Below the pieces are notes generated by a model. That model saw only the letters and a list, made by a program, of their open reading frames with translations, made no database searches and was not told the DNA's origin. Both the position numbers and the translations under genes were made by a program. Positions 8,809-16,423 of a stretch of DNA of 64,000 nucleotides are shown one piece after another (positions within the stretch are counted from its first letter, which is position 1; every line of letters begins with the position of its first letter). The stretch comes from an uncultured Bacteroidales bacterium (GTDB lineage Bacteria; Bacteroidota; Bacteroidia; Bacteroidales; ML635J-15). Location of the stretch: assembly GCA_905234755.1 (NCBI GenBank), contig CAJOIT010000004.1, forward strand, positions 1 to 64,000. The letters are read 5' to 3'.

Positions 8809-10656
8809 TTAATTATCACGTACACACCTAATACTAAAACCCAATTCTTTATAACCATAATCGTTTTTCAGATTAATATCATCATTTTCTATATACCAAG
8901 CCCCCAAAAAATTATTATTATTACTCCATACAGAAGCAGACCAAAAATGAGCATACTTTCCCAATGGCCAACAATATTCATATCTTTGATAAAAACTCCC
9001 AGCACCCAAAGCCTCAAATCCGCTAGTACCAAATTCAGGAACTTGTGTAACAACCCCTTGCCATACATCGGAAGCACTCGCAAGCCGAGAACCGATATTC
9101 GAACCTCCAAGAGAATGCTGCAATATAGACCATTCACCATTACTTGGCAAATGCCAACCCTCGGGGCAAATTCCACGCACACCGCTTGGAATAGTACTGG
9201 AACATGAATCTCCATTCATTGCAGCAACCCAGTTGTACAAATATCCATATCGCTGAACATTATTTTCGTCGCCAACTGGATAATACCTATATGCCGTTGT
9301 TGTGCTGTTGCTACTACCTAAAGGAATATCACCTTCATAACGAAGATTTTCCCTCATCCATGTCTGGTTTCCAATTATAACCGTAGTATATTCATTGCCA
9401 TCACGACAGTCAACAAAACTTTCACCCTGTACACCATTGTGAACTGGCAAAATTCCATGATTTGTATCATAAATTGCTCGCACAAGATACCCATACTCTC
9501 TAGGACGATCATCTTCAAAATGGCAATAATCCCCAGACCATGAATAGGGCATAGCAAAACTGGGATATGAAAAGACAATACTGCTCGTCCAATATTGACC
9601 ATAATCATCATCTGGAGCTTGAAATCCATAACTATTACAATAGCCTGTATTGGGCAAAAATATGCTGTTGCCATTTAATCCTGTAAATCTCATGACTACA
9701 GTACCATTAAGTGTATCTAATGCCATAACACAGCAACTCATCAACTCATTATAATCTGCTATTGTAGGAATTCTCCAGTTCGGACCCCAATTTATAGTGG
9801 CGGCATCATCGGATGATTCCAAGTGCGTAAGACCGTCAACAAATCCATTATATCCCATTTCCGGATCCGTACAATATTTTGTCAATGTACTGCAATTGGG
9901 TTCTGCATAAAAAGCATATTTGCCAACTCCATAAGTTTCCTTTGTCGTAGTTTCTCCCCATGCATAATAGTTTCCTTGTTCCTCTGGTGCGCTTGCACCT
10001 ATATTGCAAGTCGCCCACTTATTTCCACTAGGCAAAGCCAAATCCACAAACTCGCGTACATCGGTAAGGACATTTCCTTGAGTACCATTTGCATTGTCAA
10101 TTTCAAAACGGTGCGATTCCCACTTGCCCGTGGCACCATTATACACAAGCACATCGCCATCGCCTGCATCCGACACATCAAGGTCAAAGCCATCGATTTT
10201 TCCTGCCACCAAAGCATAATTGGAAACCAAGGAATAGAAACCACTTGCCAGTTCAATATACCCCAAATCGACAAAATCTTCCGCCATATCGGACTGGTAC
10301 TCAATATGCATCCAATAGGCACCATCGCCCCACGATATTTCATCGAAACCAATGCTCGGAGCATCATTGCAACCATATGCAATCATATCGCGGTCGAGCC
10401 GAAGAAGCACATTGCCATCCGAATCGGTTTCCGTCTGGTATATGGCGCAAAATATCGGTTCATCATCATTATCAGCATCGTAGAAAGTCACGCGAAGATT
10501 GACTGCCGTATTTGCTACAGCCTCATCGTTAGCATCGTGGATAGTAGCAGAAAAGTTTACCGACTGCGGAAATTCCTGCGCCATCGCCTGCGAGCAGACT
10601 AATGACACGCAGAATGTCAACACGACTAAATATTTTATGTAATTACAATTTTTCAT
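8809..10656 (-). CDS. Secreted FISUMP-domain protein (paralogue A)
   Basis: This 615-aa paralogue of the next gene has the same order: signal peptide (VVLTFCVSLVCSQAMAQ), N-terminal domain (VNFSATIHDANDEAVANTAV), FISUMP-like segment (LALPSGNKWATCNIGASAP, SSDDAATINWGPNWRIPT) and C-terminal FISUMP domain (IGNQTWMRENLRYEGDIPLG, CPEGWHLPSNGEWSIL, SIRCVRDN). The two are clearly a tandem duplication that has diverged. The Gly-rich linker present in paralogue B is replaced here by a shorter segment. ATG 10656 gives a clean signal peptide; the upstream TTG at 10677 would overlap the preceding stop codon. Function is unknown; a cell-surface or carbohydrate-binding role is only inferred. Confidence 0.85.
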   Translation of the reverse strand: MKNCNYIKYLVVLTFCVSLVCSQAMAQEFPQSVNFSATIHDANDEAVANTAVNLRVTFYDADNDDEPIFCAIYQTETDSDGNVLLRLDRDMIAYGCNDAPSIGFDEISWGDGAYWMHIEYQSDMAEDFVDLGYIELASGFYSLVSNYALVAGKIDGFDLDVSDAGDGDVLVYNGATGKWESHRFEIDNANGTQGNVLTDVREFVDLALPSGNKWATCNIGASAPEEQGNYYAWGETTTKETYGVGKYAFYAEPNCSTLTKYCTDPEMGYNGFVDGLTHLESSDDAATINWGPNWRIPTIADYNELMSCCVMALDTLNGTVVMRFTGLNGNSIFLPNTGYCNSYGFQAPDDDYGQYWTSSIVFSYPSFAMPYSWSGDYCHFEDDRPREYGYLVRAIYDTNHGILPVHNGVQGESFVDCRDGNEYTTVIIGNQTWMRENLRYEGDIPLGSSNSTTTAYRYYPVGDENNVQRYGYLYNWVAAMNGDSCSSTIPSGVRGICPEGWHLPSNGEWSILQHSLGGSNIGSRLASASDVWQGVVTQVPEFGTSGFEALGAGSFYQRYEYCWPLGKYAHFWSASVWSNNNNFLGAWYIENDDINLKNDYGYKELGFSIRCVRDN

Positions 10657-10673
10657 ATTCTGCCCATTAATTA

Positions 10674-11168
10674 TCAACCTTTTATCATCTTTACACTTTT
10701 GCTGCCCACCTTTATTATATAGGTGCCCTGCGGAATGTGCGACACATCAATGGCGACTTCCTCCGCAAAACTAGACATTTGCACAGAATGGACAATCCGT
10801 CCACCCATATCATATATTTCGACCTTCTTGTGAGTGTCAAATGCTTCGGGATTCTCAAACACAAGATACACAATATATTCGGAGGGATTCGGATAGACGG
10901 AAATACCACCTTCCAACACTATATGACCAGTTTCCGAAACTATCTCATTGTGAAAATCACCTTCGCCGTATTCCGATGTAATAGTCAGCGAACCATTTGC
11001 TCCACTCAACGAAATTCCAAACGACGAACCTGCCGTAGCACTTACATCTCCGTTACTGACCGCAACCTGCGGAAACGACAAGCGTTCCAACGACTGCGAA
11101 TGCAAATCAAATGAAACAACCGCCAGAATTATTGCACCAACTATATAGACTAACTTATTCTTACTCAT
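10674..11168 (-). CDS. Small T9SS type A cargo protein
   Basis: The 164-aa protein has an N-terminal signal peptide (KLVYIVGAIILAVVSFDLHSQ), a short central beta-rich segment and a C-terminal T9SS type A sorting domain over about the last 75 residues (VYPNPSEYIVYLVFENPE, KVEIYDMGGRIV, IPQGTYIIKVGSKSVKMIKG). The sorting domain directs transport through the outer membrane. The remaining mature part is only about 60 aa and carries no recognised catalytic domain. It is the first gene of the FISUMP operon; its stop lies 17 bases before the next start. ATG 11168 is preferred to TTG 11186. Confidence 0.8.
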   Translation of the reverse strand: MSKNKLVYIVGAIILAVVSFDLHSQSLERLSFPQVAVSNGDVSATAGSSFGISLSGANGSLTITSEYGEGDFHNEIVSETGHIVLEGGISVYPNPSEYIVYLVFENPEAFDTHKKVEIYDMGGRIVHSVQMSSFAEEVAIDVSHIPQGTYIIKVGSKSVKMIKG

Positions 11169-11211
11169 AATACAATATTTACTCAACTAATACTTAAAAA
11201 TATTCAATGGT

Positions 11212-11219
11212 CAAAATTA
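11212..11219 (-). promoter_or_regulatory. -7 promoter element of the FISUMP operon
   Basis: The minus strand reads TAATTTTG about 43 bases upstream of the ATG at 11168. The region is very AT-rich. Confidence 0.5.
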
Positions 11220-11285
11220 ACACTTTTTTTTCACACAAACAAACTTTTTATGAATATTTTACAATATGTATTCTTCCAAAAAATT

Positions 11286-11308
11286 CAATCTAAAATCGTA
11301 AATCGTAC
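11286..11308. repeat. Short heptamer array upstream of serA
   Basis: Read on the minus strand the units are GTACG, ATTTACG, ATTTTAG, ATTG, the same 7-base family as at 6759 and 31196. It lies 16 bases upstream of the serA -7 element. Confidence 0.5.
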
Positions 11309-11323
11309 TTTATAAATATTCCT

Positions 11324-11331
11324 TATCTTTG
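11324..11331 (+). promoter_or_regulatory. -7 promoter element of serA
   Basis: TATCTTTG, followed by an AT-rich leader of about 45 bases before ATG 11381. Confidence 0.6.
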
Positions 11332-11380
11332 CCGAAAATTAAAAAGCAAAACATTAATAAAATTTAAAACACAATTTGAA

Positions 11381-12304
11381 ATGAAAAAGGTTTTAGTAGC
11401 AACCGACAAACCGTTTGCAAAAGAAGCAGTTGATGGCATCCAGGCAAAGGCAAAAGCCGCTGGATACGAAGTTATTTTACTCGAAAAGTACGGAACCAAA
11501 GACAAACTTTTGGCTGCTGTGGCTGATGTTGACGCAATGATCATCAGAAGCGATGTTGCAGACAAGGAAGTTATCGAAGCAGGCAAGAACCTCAAGATTA
11601 TCGTTAGAGCAGGTGCTGGTTTCGACAATATCGACCTCAATGCAGCAACAGCTTGCAATGTAGTTGCAATGAACACTCCAGGTCAGAACTCAAATGCAGT
11701 TGCTGAACTTGCTATAGGTCTTATGATTATGGCAGCAAGAAACAACTACAACGGAAAGTCGGGTTCGGAAATCCACGGAAAGAAACTCGGAATCTACGGC
11801 TACGGAAATGTTGGTCGCCTCCTCGGAAAGTACGCTATGGGATTCGGCATGGAAGTAGTTGCATACGACCCATTCCTCACAAAGGAACAGATTGAATCGA
11901 CCGGCGCAAAGCAGTGCACCAACCTCGACGACCTGTTTGGCACATGCCACTACATTTCGCTCCACTGCCCCGCTAACGATGAGACAAAGAAGTCAATCAA
12001 CATGAGCAAAATCGGTAAGATGCCTAAGGGTGCAACCCTCATCAACACCGCACGCAAGGAAGTCATCGACGAAGACGACCTCAAGAAGGTTCTCGCAGAA
12101 AGACCAGACTTCAAGTATATGGCTGATGTTGCTCCGGAATGCGCAGCTGAACTCAAGGAAAACTATGCTGACCGCGTATTCTTCACACCGAAGAAGCTTG
12201 GTGCTCAAACCGAAGAAGCAAACGTTAACGCAGGTATCGCAGCAATCAACCAGATTGTTGACTACTTCGAAAACGGCAACGAAAGATTCAGACTTAACAA
12301 GTAA
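11381..12304 (+). CDS. serA: D-3-phosphoglycerate dehydrogenase-like D-2-hydroxyacid dehydrogenase
   Basis: The 307-aa protein has the two-domain fold of D-2-hydroxyacid dehydrogenases: N-terminal catalytic part (RSDVADKEVIEAGKNLKIIV, RAGAGFDNIDL, MNTPGQNSNAVAELAIGL), NAD-binding GIYGYGNVGRLLG at about 138-150, and the catalytic arginine in NTARKEV (about 222-228). SerA oxidises 3-phosphoglycerate to 3-phosphohydroxypyruvate, the first step of serine synthesis. The protein has no C-terminal ACT domain, so serine feedback through ACT is not expected. The site that normally holds the catalytic histidine (TPHxGxxT) reads TPKKLGAQT, with Lys271 in its place. serC is not adjacent. A strong terminator follows. 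Substrate is inferred from overall similarity. Confidence 0.85.
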   Translation: MKKVLVATDKPFAKEAVDGIQAKAKAAGYEVILLEKYGTKDKLLAAVADVDAMIIRSDVADKEVIEAGKNLKIIVRAGAGFDNIDLNAATACNVVAMNTPGQNSNAVAELAIGLMIMAARNNYNGKSGSEIHGKKLGIYGYGNVGRLLGKYAMGFGMEVVAYDPFLTKEQIESTGAKQCTNLDDLFGTCHYISLHCPANDETKKSINMSKIGKMPKGATLINTARKEVIDEDDLKKVLAERPDFKYMADVAPECAAELKENYADRVFFTPKKLGAQTEEANVNAGIAAINQIVDYFENGNERFRLNK

Positions 12305-12328
12305 GATTTTTTCAAACAAACAAAAAAA

Positions 12329-12351
12329 GCCGCTTCCGAGCGGCTTTTTTT
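12329..12351. terminator. Bidirectional intrinsic terminator
   Basis: GCCGCT (12329-12334) pairs with AGCGGC (12339-12344) around a TCCG loop. It is flanked by seven A on the left and seven T on the right, so it can end serA (plus) and the EF-hand protein gene (minus). Confidence 0.9.
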
Positions 12352-12360
12352 ATTTATCGT

Positions 12361-12387
12361 AAAGAACGCCTAATAAGGGCGTTCTTT
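12361..12387. terminator. Second hairpin downstream of the EF-hand protein gene
   Basis: AAAGAACGCC (12361-12370) pairs with GGCGTTCTTT (12378-12387) around a 7-base loop. It lies 6 bases past the stop of the minus-strand gene and forms a tandem hairpin pair with the terminator at 12329-12351. Confidence 0.65.
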
Positions 12388-12393
12388 GTCTGC

Positions 12394-14703
12394 TTATTCG
12401 GCAGGTGTTTCTGCAGGAGCCTCTGCTGGAGTTTCTGCAGGTGCTATACTGTCGGTTACTGGAACTGCAGTGCTGTCGGTTGCCACAACCTCTACGGGTT
12501 CTTCCTTATGGAAAGGAGAAGGCAAACCAACTCGCGACAATACATTGGTGAAATACAATGCGCAGAATATAATTCCAAGTAAAATTACAACATAAAGAAT
12601 CTTTCTCCATACAGGAACGCCCTGCTTGAATGGATCGGTTGCGTTCTTTACATGCGGGAACTTGGCAATCTTGGTAAGCGTTGCTCCAAACTTAATGTTG
12701 ACATATGCCTGAGCATTGACAGCCCAACCGTTTGCATTGAGAACTGGCGAAAGGTTACGCTTGCGCAACTTTAGCCATGCAATTATCATTGATGGACCCG
12801 AAATGAGCAATATGACACCGAGAATTGCAAGTGGCATCTGCCACCACGACAATTTAAGGAAGCCAGTAGCAAGTGAAACGAGGAACCCACCAATATATCC
12901 CAATGCCAAACCTATTGCAGCAAAGATACCACAGAACTTAGCGATGTCGAATGCTTGGTTCTTCTTGGCTTCGGAGCCCGGTACATTTTGTGCAGCCTTG
13001 CTTGCGTTGGCTACCATCTGGTCGCCAGCTGCTTCCATTGAGCCAGTTGCTTCACTTGTAACCTTGTCGTCCTGACTAGCTGCAAATTTGTTTATCTGGT
13101 TTTCGATGAACCTTGCAAATTTGCGGTAAGGTGACCAGAAAGCTTCGCGAATGCTTATCGGGTTTTCGATAATCTTTGTGATTGTTGCATCCCAGTCGTT
13201 GCCTTGACGGTCGTAGAAAATAGCATTCTTGCCAACCATCAAATTGTTGACTTCACCATTAGTTACAACAGCGGCAATATTCATTGTCTCGTTTTTAGTC
13301 TTGGATGTGCAGTCGCAATAAGCAATGTACATTCCGCTGAAACTTGCTGTCAAATTGTGCTTTGGCATGTCGCTTACCTTTATACAGAGGTCGCAACTAC
13401 GCTGATCGATGTACAATGTACCAGCCTGGAATATTGCCTTGTCGCCCTTGCGTGAATAGAAGTCGGAGAATGTAACGAAGTTCTTCAACAACAGGAAGAA
13501 ATCACGGTACAAATGCATCAACTTGTCAACGCTTTCGATTTCGTTGGCTTCGCCTTCCAATGCCTTGTCCTGCTCAACAAGCGACAACAGTTCTTCCTTA
13601 CGGTTTTCTGCCAAAATAGCGTTTACCGCTTCAAGTCCTAACGATTCTACGACAGCGCCCTTCTTTGCATCCTTCCATTCCTTGTATGCAGCGAACTTTC
13701 CGCCAATAGAATTCCATTCGCTTTCGCTTATAGAATCCTTACCTGCAAAGTCAACATCGAAAATGAGGCTCTTCAATGACGAGAATGCTGCTTCCCATGC
13801 CGGGTTAATGCCTTCGTTGAGCATCAAATCCTTCTTGCTACCAACGCGAGCGAGCGGATAGGTCGAAATCTCATCAATGCAAGTGGTGAGGTTCTTGTCG
13901 CTAATTGCCTCGAAGCGAGCAACAGAAACATCTAATGCAGCGGTCGATTCGTTGTTGAATGCTATCAATTTGCAACGCAGGAAATAGTCGTCAATCTTTT
14001 CCTTCAAAGCATTGTATGCGTTGAGAGCAGCCTCGGTGTTGTCTCCGTATGGGAAAACAGATTCCTTGCGGTCGTCTCCATCTTTGCTCCATGCTGAAAA
14101 ATCAGCACAATTGGTGTAGAATTCCTCAATCTGGTCGGCATTTATGCCTGGGTCGCCACTGCGGTCGGTAACACTGCCAACAGTTTCTATGCACGACTTT
14201 ATTATTGTCTTCAGACCTTCGTCATCGGTAGAGTTTTCGGTAATAATGCCATCTCCGTTGAATCTAGTCTTTGCAAAAATTGCAAGTCTGTCGGATGTAT
14301 CAGCAATCGAAATGCTATCCTTTTCAAGACCGAGATTCTTCAGTATTTGCTTAGCAGAATCATATAATTTTTTACCGTCCTCATTTTCCTGATTAATGTC
14401 AGAAAGGTTGAGCGTACTATCTTGCTTAATGAGCAGATTCGGGTCCTTCAACACCTTTATCAGCCACTGCGATGCAGATATTACTTCGTTTACCTTGATT
14501 TTTCCATCGTGGTCGAGGTCAAGAATTTCAAGTGTCTTGTCATCGATTTCGAGACCTTTTGTCGGACAGCTGAGAACCGTCCACATCTTCTGGTCAAGTT
14601 CTGCGAGGTGAGCTATATCCTCACCTGTTTCAATGTTTACACGAGTAACTCCACCTATTTTCGAGAATTTCCACTCGTATTTGTTTTTTGATAAAATTGC
14701 CAT
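12394..14703 (-). CDS. EF-hand-like membrane protein of unknown function
   Basis: The 769-aa protein starts MAILSKNKYEWKF and has no signal peptide. Residues 62-73 (DLDHDGKIKVNE) fit the 12-residue calcium-binding EF-hand loop exactly. Weaker acidic EF-like stretches occur at RFNGDGIITENSTDD and DVDFAGKDSISESEW. The first ~550 residues look soluble and mostly helical. Three hydrophobic segments follow near 590-616, 620-645 and 699-722, with a conserved-looking cytosolic stretch (LNANGWAVNAQAYVNIKFG) before the last one. The tail is rich in Pro, Ala and Glu (PAETPAEAPAE). A calcium-responsive inner-membrane protein is inferred; its role is unknown. It has its own promoter and converges on serA across a bidirectional terminator. 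Confidence 0.82.
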   Translation of the reverse strand: MAILSKNKYEWKFSKIGGVTRVNIETGEDIAHLAELDQKMWTVLSCPTKGLEIDDKTLEILDLDHDGKIKVNEVISASQWLIKVLKDPNLLIKQDSTLNLSDINQENEDGKKLYDSAKQILKNLGLEKDSISIADTSDRLAIFAKTRFNGDGIITENSTDDEGLKTIIKSCIETVGSVTDRSGDPGINADQIEEFYTNCADFSAWSKDGDDRKESVFPYGDNTEAALNAYNALKEKIDDYFLRCKLIAFNNESTAALDVSVARFEAISDKNLTTCIDEISTYPLARVGSKKDLMLNEGINPAWEAAFSSLKSLIFDVDFAGKDSISESEWNSIGGKFAAYKEWKDAKKGAVVESLGLEAVNAILAENRKEELLSLVEQDKALEGEANEIESVDKLMHLYRDFFLLLKNFVTFSDFYSRKGDKAIFQAGTLYIDQRSCDLCIKVSDMPKHNLTASFSGMYIAYCDCTSKTKNETMNIAAVVTNGEVNNLMVGKNAIFYDRQGNDWDATITKIIENPISIREAFWSPYRKFARFIENQINKFAASQDDKVTSEATGSMEAAGDQMVANASKAAQNVPGSEAKKNQAFDIAKFCGIFAAIGLALGYIGGFLVSLATGFLKLSWWQMPLAILGVILLISGPSMIIAWLKLRKRNLSPVLNANGWAVNAQAYVNIKFGATLTKIAKFPHVKNATDPFKQGVPVWRKILYVVILLGIIFCALYFTNVLSRVGLPSPFHKEEPVEVVATDSTAVPVTDSIAPAETPAEAPAETPAE

Positions 14704-14731
14704 AAAGTTTTCCTATTATATAATATGGGTG

Positions 14732-14739
14732 CAAAGATA
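14732..14739 (-). promoter_or_regulatory. -7 promoter element of the EF-hand protein gene
   Basis: The minus strand reads TATCTTTG, 28 bases upstream of ATG 14703. Confidence 0.6.
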
Positions 14740-14817
14740 AAAATTTTTGTTTTTCATTCCCCAATAATTATTTGTAAGTTTGATTTTTTGCAAAACTCGC
14801 CATACGCAAATTTTATG

Positions 14818-14825
14818 TAAGTTTG
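14818..14825 (+). promoter_or_regulatory. -7 promoter element of trmB
   Basis: TAAGTTTG, 21 bases before ATG 14847. It overlaps the upstream in-frame TTG at 14823 and rules that start out. Confidence 0.55.
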
Positions 14826-14846
14826 CAACCTAAAAAATTACACCGT

Positions 14847-15551
14847 ATGTCACAGAAGAACAAACTTTTCAAATTTGCACAGAACGAGACCTTTCCACAC
14901 TTGTTTCAGCCAAAACTCATGTACGGAACGCCAGATGAATTTGAACTGAAAGGCAAATGGAATTCCGATTTCTTTCACAACGACAATCCAATTACCGTAG
15001 AATTGGGATGTGGAAAAGGAGAATACTCGGTAGCAATGGCGAAAGAAATTCCGACAGGAAATTTCATCGGAGTTGACATAAAAGGTGCAAGAATGTGGCG
15101 CGGAGCATCCGATTCGCTGGAAATGGGAATGAAAAACATTGCTTTCCTTCGCACTCGCGTCGAGTTTACACCAAAATGTTTCGGCAGGGACGAGGTTTCC
15201 GAAATATGGATAACCTTCCCCGATCCGCAATTAGGCCCCAAAAGCAAACATAAAAAACGCCTTACCTCATCGCGGTTCCTGTCGTACTACCAAAATTTTC
15301 TGATTGACAACGGCATTGTAAACTTAAAGACCGACGATGATACCTTATACGAATATACTAAAGGCATCATCGCTCACAACGGACTTCCGTTGCTTATCGA
15401 CACTCCGAACCTTTACGAATCGGAGCATTACACAGGATTTCTCACATTGAAAACCCACTACGAGAAAATGTGGAACAAGGAAAACAGAACTATAAAGTAC
15501 CTGCGCTTCCGCTTGCCACAGAATGTGGTACTAGAAGAAATGGAAGAATAA
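14847..15551 (+). CDS. trmB: tRNA (guanine-N7-)-methyltransferase
   Basis: The 234-aa protein has the SAM-binding motif VELGCGKGEYSVAMAKE at about residues 50-66, NFIGVDIKGARMW, and the family-specific ITFPDPQ segment followed by KHKKRLTSSRFL. TrmB methylates N7 of G46 in the variable loop of many tRNAs using S-adenosylmethionine. The length matches the family. ATG 14847 is used, 21 bases after the promoter. The gene is monocistronic. Its stop is followed at once by a short octamer array (from 15554), and a nested hairpin at 15746-15794 probably ends the transcript. Confidence 0.92.
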   Translation: MSQKNKLFKFAQNETFPHLFQPKLMYGTPDEFELKGKWNSDFFHNDNPITVELGCGKGEYSVAMAKEIPTGNFIGVDIKGARMWRGASDSLEMGMKNIAFLRTRVEFTPKCFGRDEVSEIWITFPDPQLGPKSKHKKRLTSSRFLSYYQNFLIDNGIVNLKTDDDTLYEYTKGIIAHNGLPLLIDTPNLYESEHYTGFLTLKTHYEKMWNKENRTIKYLRFRLPQNVVLEEMEE

Positions 15552-15745
15552 AAGGCAAAAGGCTGACTGGCTTGAAGGCTAAAAGCCAATTGCCCCCCTT
15601 AACCCCTACAGTCGCAATTCATTGCGTCTCAAACAACCCATTTCAACCAACCTGAAACTAGAAACTTGAACCCAGAAACAACATCAAACAATTTCAAACA
15701 ACCTGAACGGCGTAGCCCTCAACGAAGTTAAACCTAGACCCCCCA
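15552..15745. repeat. Repeat-rich intergenic region after trmB
   Basis: At 15554-15592 there are about four 8-base units (GGCTGACT, GGCTTGAA, GGCTAAAA, GCCAATTG). At 15611-15628 GTCGCAAT and ATTGCGTC form an imperfect palindrome related to the perfect one at 51268-51295. The stretch 15650-15710 is made of AAACAA/GAAAC words shared with 35585-35710. The phrase at about 15705-15733 (CGTAGCCCTCAACGAAGTTA) recurs near 35650-35690 and, inverted, near 28962-29010. No open reading frame here looks real. Confidence 0.5.
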
Positions 15746-15794
15746 AAAAACGGAATCAGATCCTGAAACTAGTTCAGGATGACCTTCCGTTTTT
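15746..15794 (+). terminator. Nested inverted repeat acting as probable trmB terminator
   Basis: AAAAACGGAA (15746-15755) pairs perfectly with TTCCGTTTTT (15785-15794). Inside it, TCCTGAA (15761-15767) pairs with TTCAGGA (15773-15779). The outer stem ends in a T run. The inner part is a dispersed repeat also seen, decayed, at 6838-6863. Confidence 0.65.
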
Positions 15795-15826
15795 AAATCA
15801 TCAAATTTTCAATTCTTTAAATCATT
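15795..15826. repeat. Octamer array directly upstream of a promoter
   Basis: Four 8-base units (AAATCATC, AAATTTTC, AATTCTTT, AAATCATT) end 4 bases before the -7 element at 15831, the same arrangement as at 3977-4080. Confidence 0.55.
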
Positions 15827-15830
15827 GTAT

Positions 15831-15838
15831 TACCTTTG
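15831..15838 (+). promoter_or_regulatory. -7 promoter element
   Basis: TACCTTTG, 15 bases before ATG 15854. Confidence 0.6.
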
Positions 15839-15853
15839 CCCAAAACTTTAAAC

Positions 15854-16324
15854 ATGGAGAACTACATAGAAAACAAGGTTGCACTGGCGGTGCAGTATTT
15901 TAAGAGCGGACACAACTGCTCGCAGGCGGTATTTATGGCATTTGCCGAGGATTTTGGCGTTGACACAGCATTTGCTTCGAAAATTTCAGCATCGTTCGGC
16001 GGAGGCATAGGCCGTATGCGCGAGGTGTGCGGAACAGTGTGCGGAATGGCGATGTGCGCCAGCTTCATCTCACCTGCCGACGACCCATCGGACAAGGCTG
16101 CCCGTACAGCCAACTATGCACTTGTGCAAGAATTTGCCGAAAAGTTCCGCAGAGAAAACGGCGACATCATCTGCCGGCGATTGCTTGGTCTGCCCGATGA
16201 AACTTGCCCCTGCCCTGAACCTTCAACACGCAATGCAGAATTTTACAAGAAACGCCCCTGCGTAGAATATGTAGCATACGCAGCAAGGCTTGTAGCAGAG
16301 AAAATGATGGCAAAAGGAATATAA
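15854..16324 (+). CDS. C_GCxxG_C_C family protein (putative redox protein)
   Basis: The 156-aa protein shows the cysteine pattern of the C_GCxxG_C_C family: HNCSQAVFMAFAEDFG near residue 20, GGGIGRMREVCGTVCGMAM near residues 50-70, then a C-terminal CPCPEP and a further cysteine (RPCVEYV). No signal peptide is present, so it is probably cytoplasmic. The conserved cysteines suggest a redox or metal-binding role, but no member has a firm function that I can name. ATG 15854 is chosen over TTG 15836, which lies in the promoter. It is monocistronic and ends at the terminator at 16378. Confidence 0.85.
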   Translation: MENYIENKVALAVQYFKSGHNCSQAVFMAFAEDFGVDTAFASKISASFGGGIGRMREVCGTVCGMAMCASFISPADDPSDKAARTANYALVQEFAEKFRRENGDIICRRLLGLPDETCPCPEPSTRNAEFYKKRPCVEYVAYAARLVAEKMMAKGI

Positions 16325-16377
16325 TCTATCGCCGAAACCATTACGGGCACACAGGTTTTGCGCACAAACAACAAAAA

Positions 16378-16407
16378 AGGTCGCTCTTTCGAGCGACCTT
16401 TCTATTT
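16378..16407. terminator. Bidirectional intrinsic terminator
   Basis: AGGTCGCTC (16378-16386) pairs with GAGCGACCT (16391-16399) around TTTC. It is flanked by an A run at 16372-16377 and a T-rich run after 16399, so it serves the two convergent genes. Confidence 0.9.
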
Positions 16408-16423
16408 TCGATTTCGCTAATTG

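Noticed and set aside
9823..10602. A 259-aa plus-strand open frame over FISUMP paralogue A
   Set aside because: It is the mirror of a strongly supported gene and its translation looks random.
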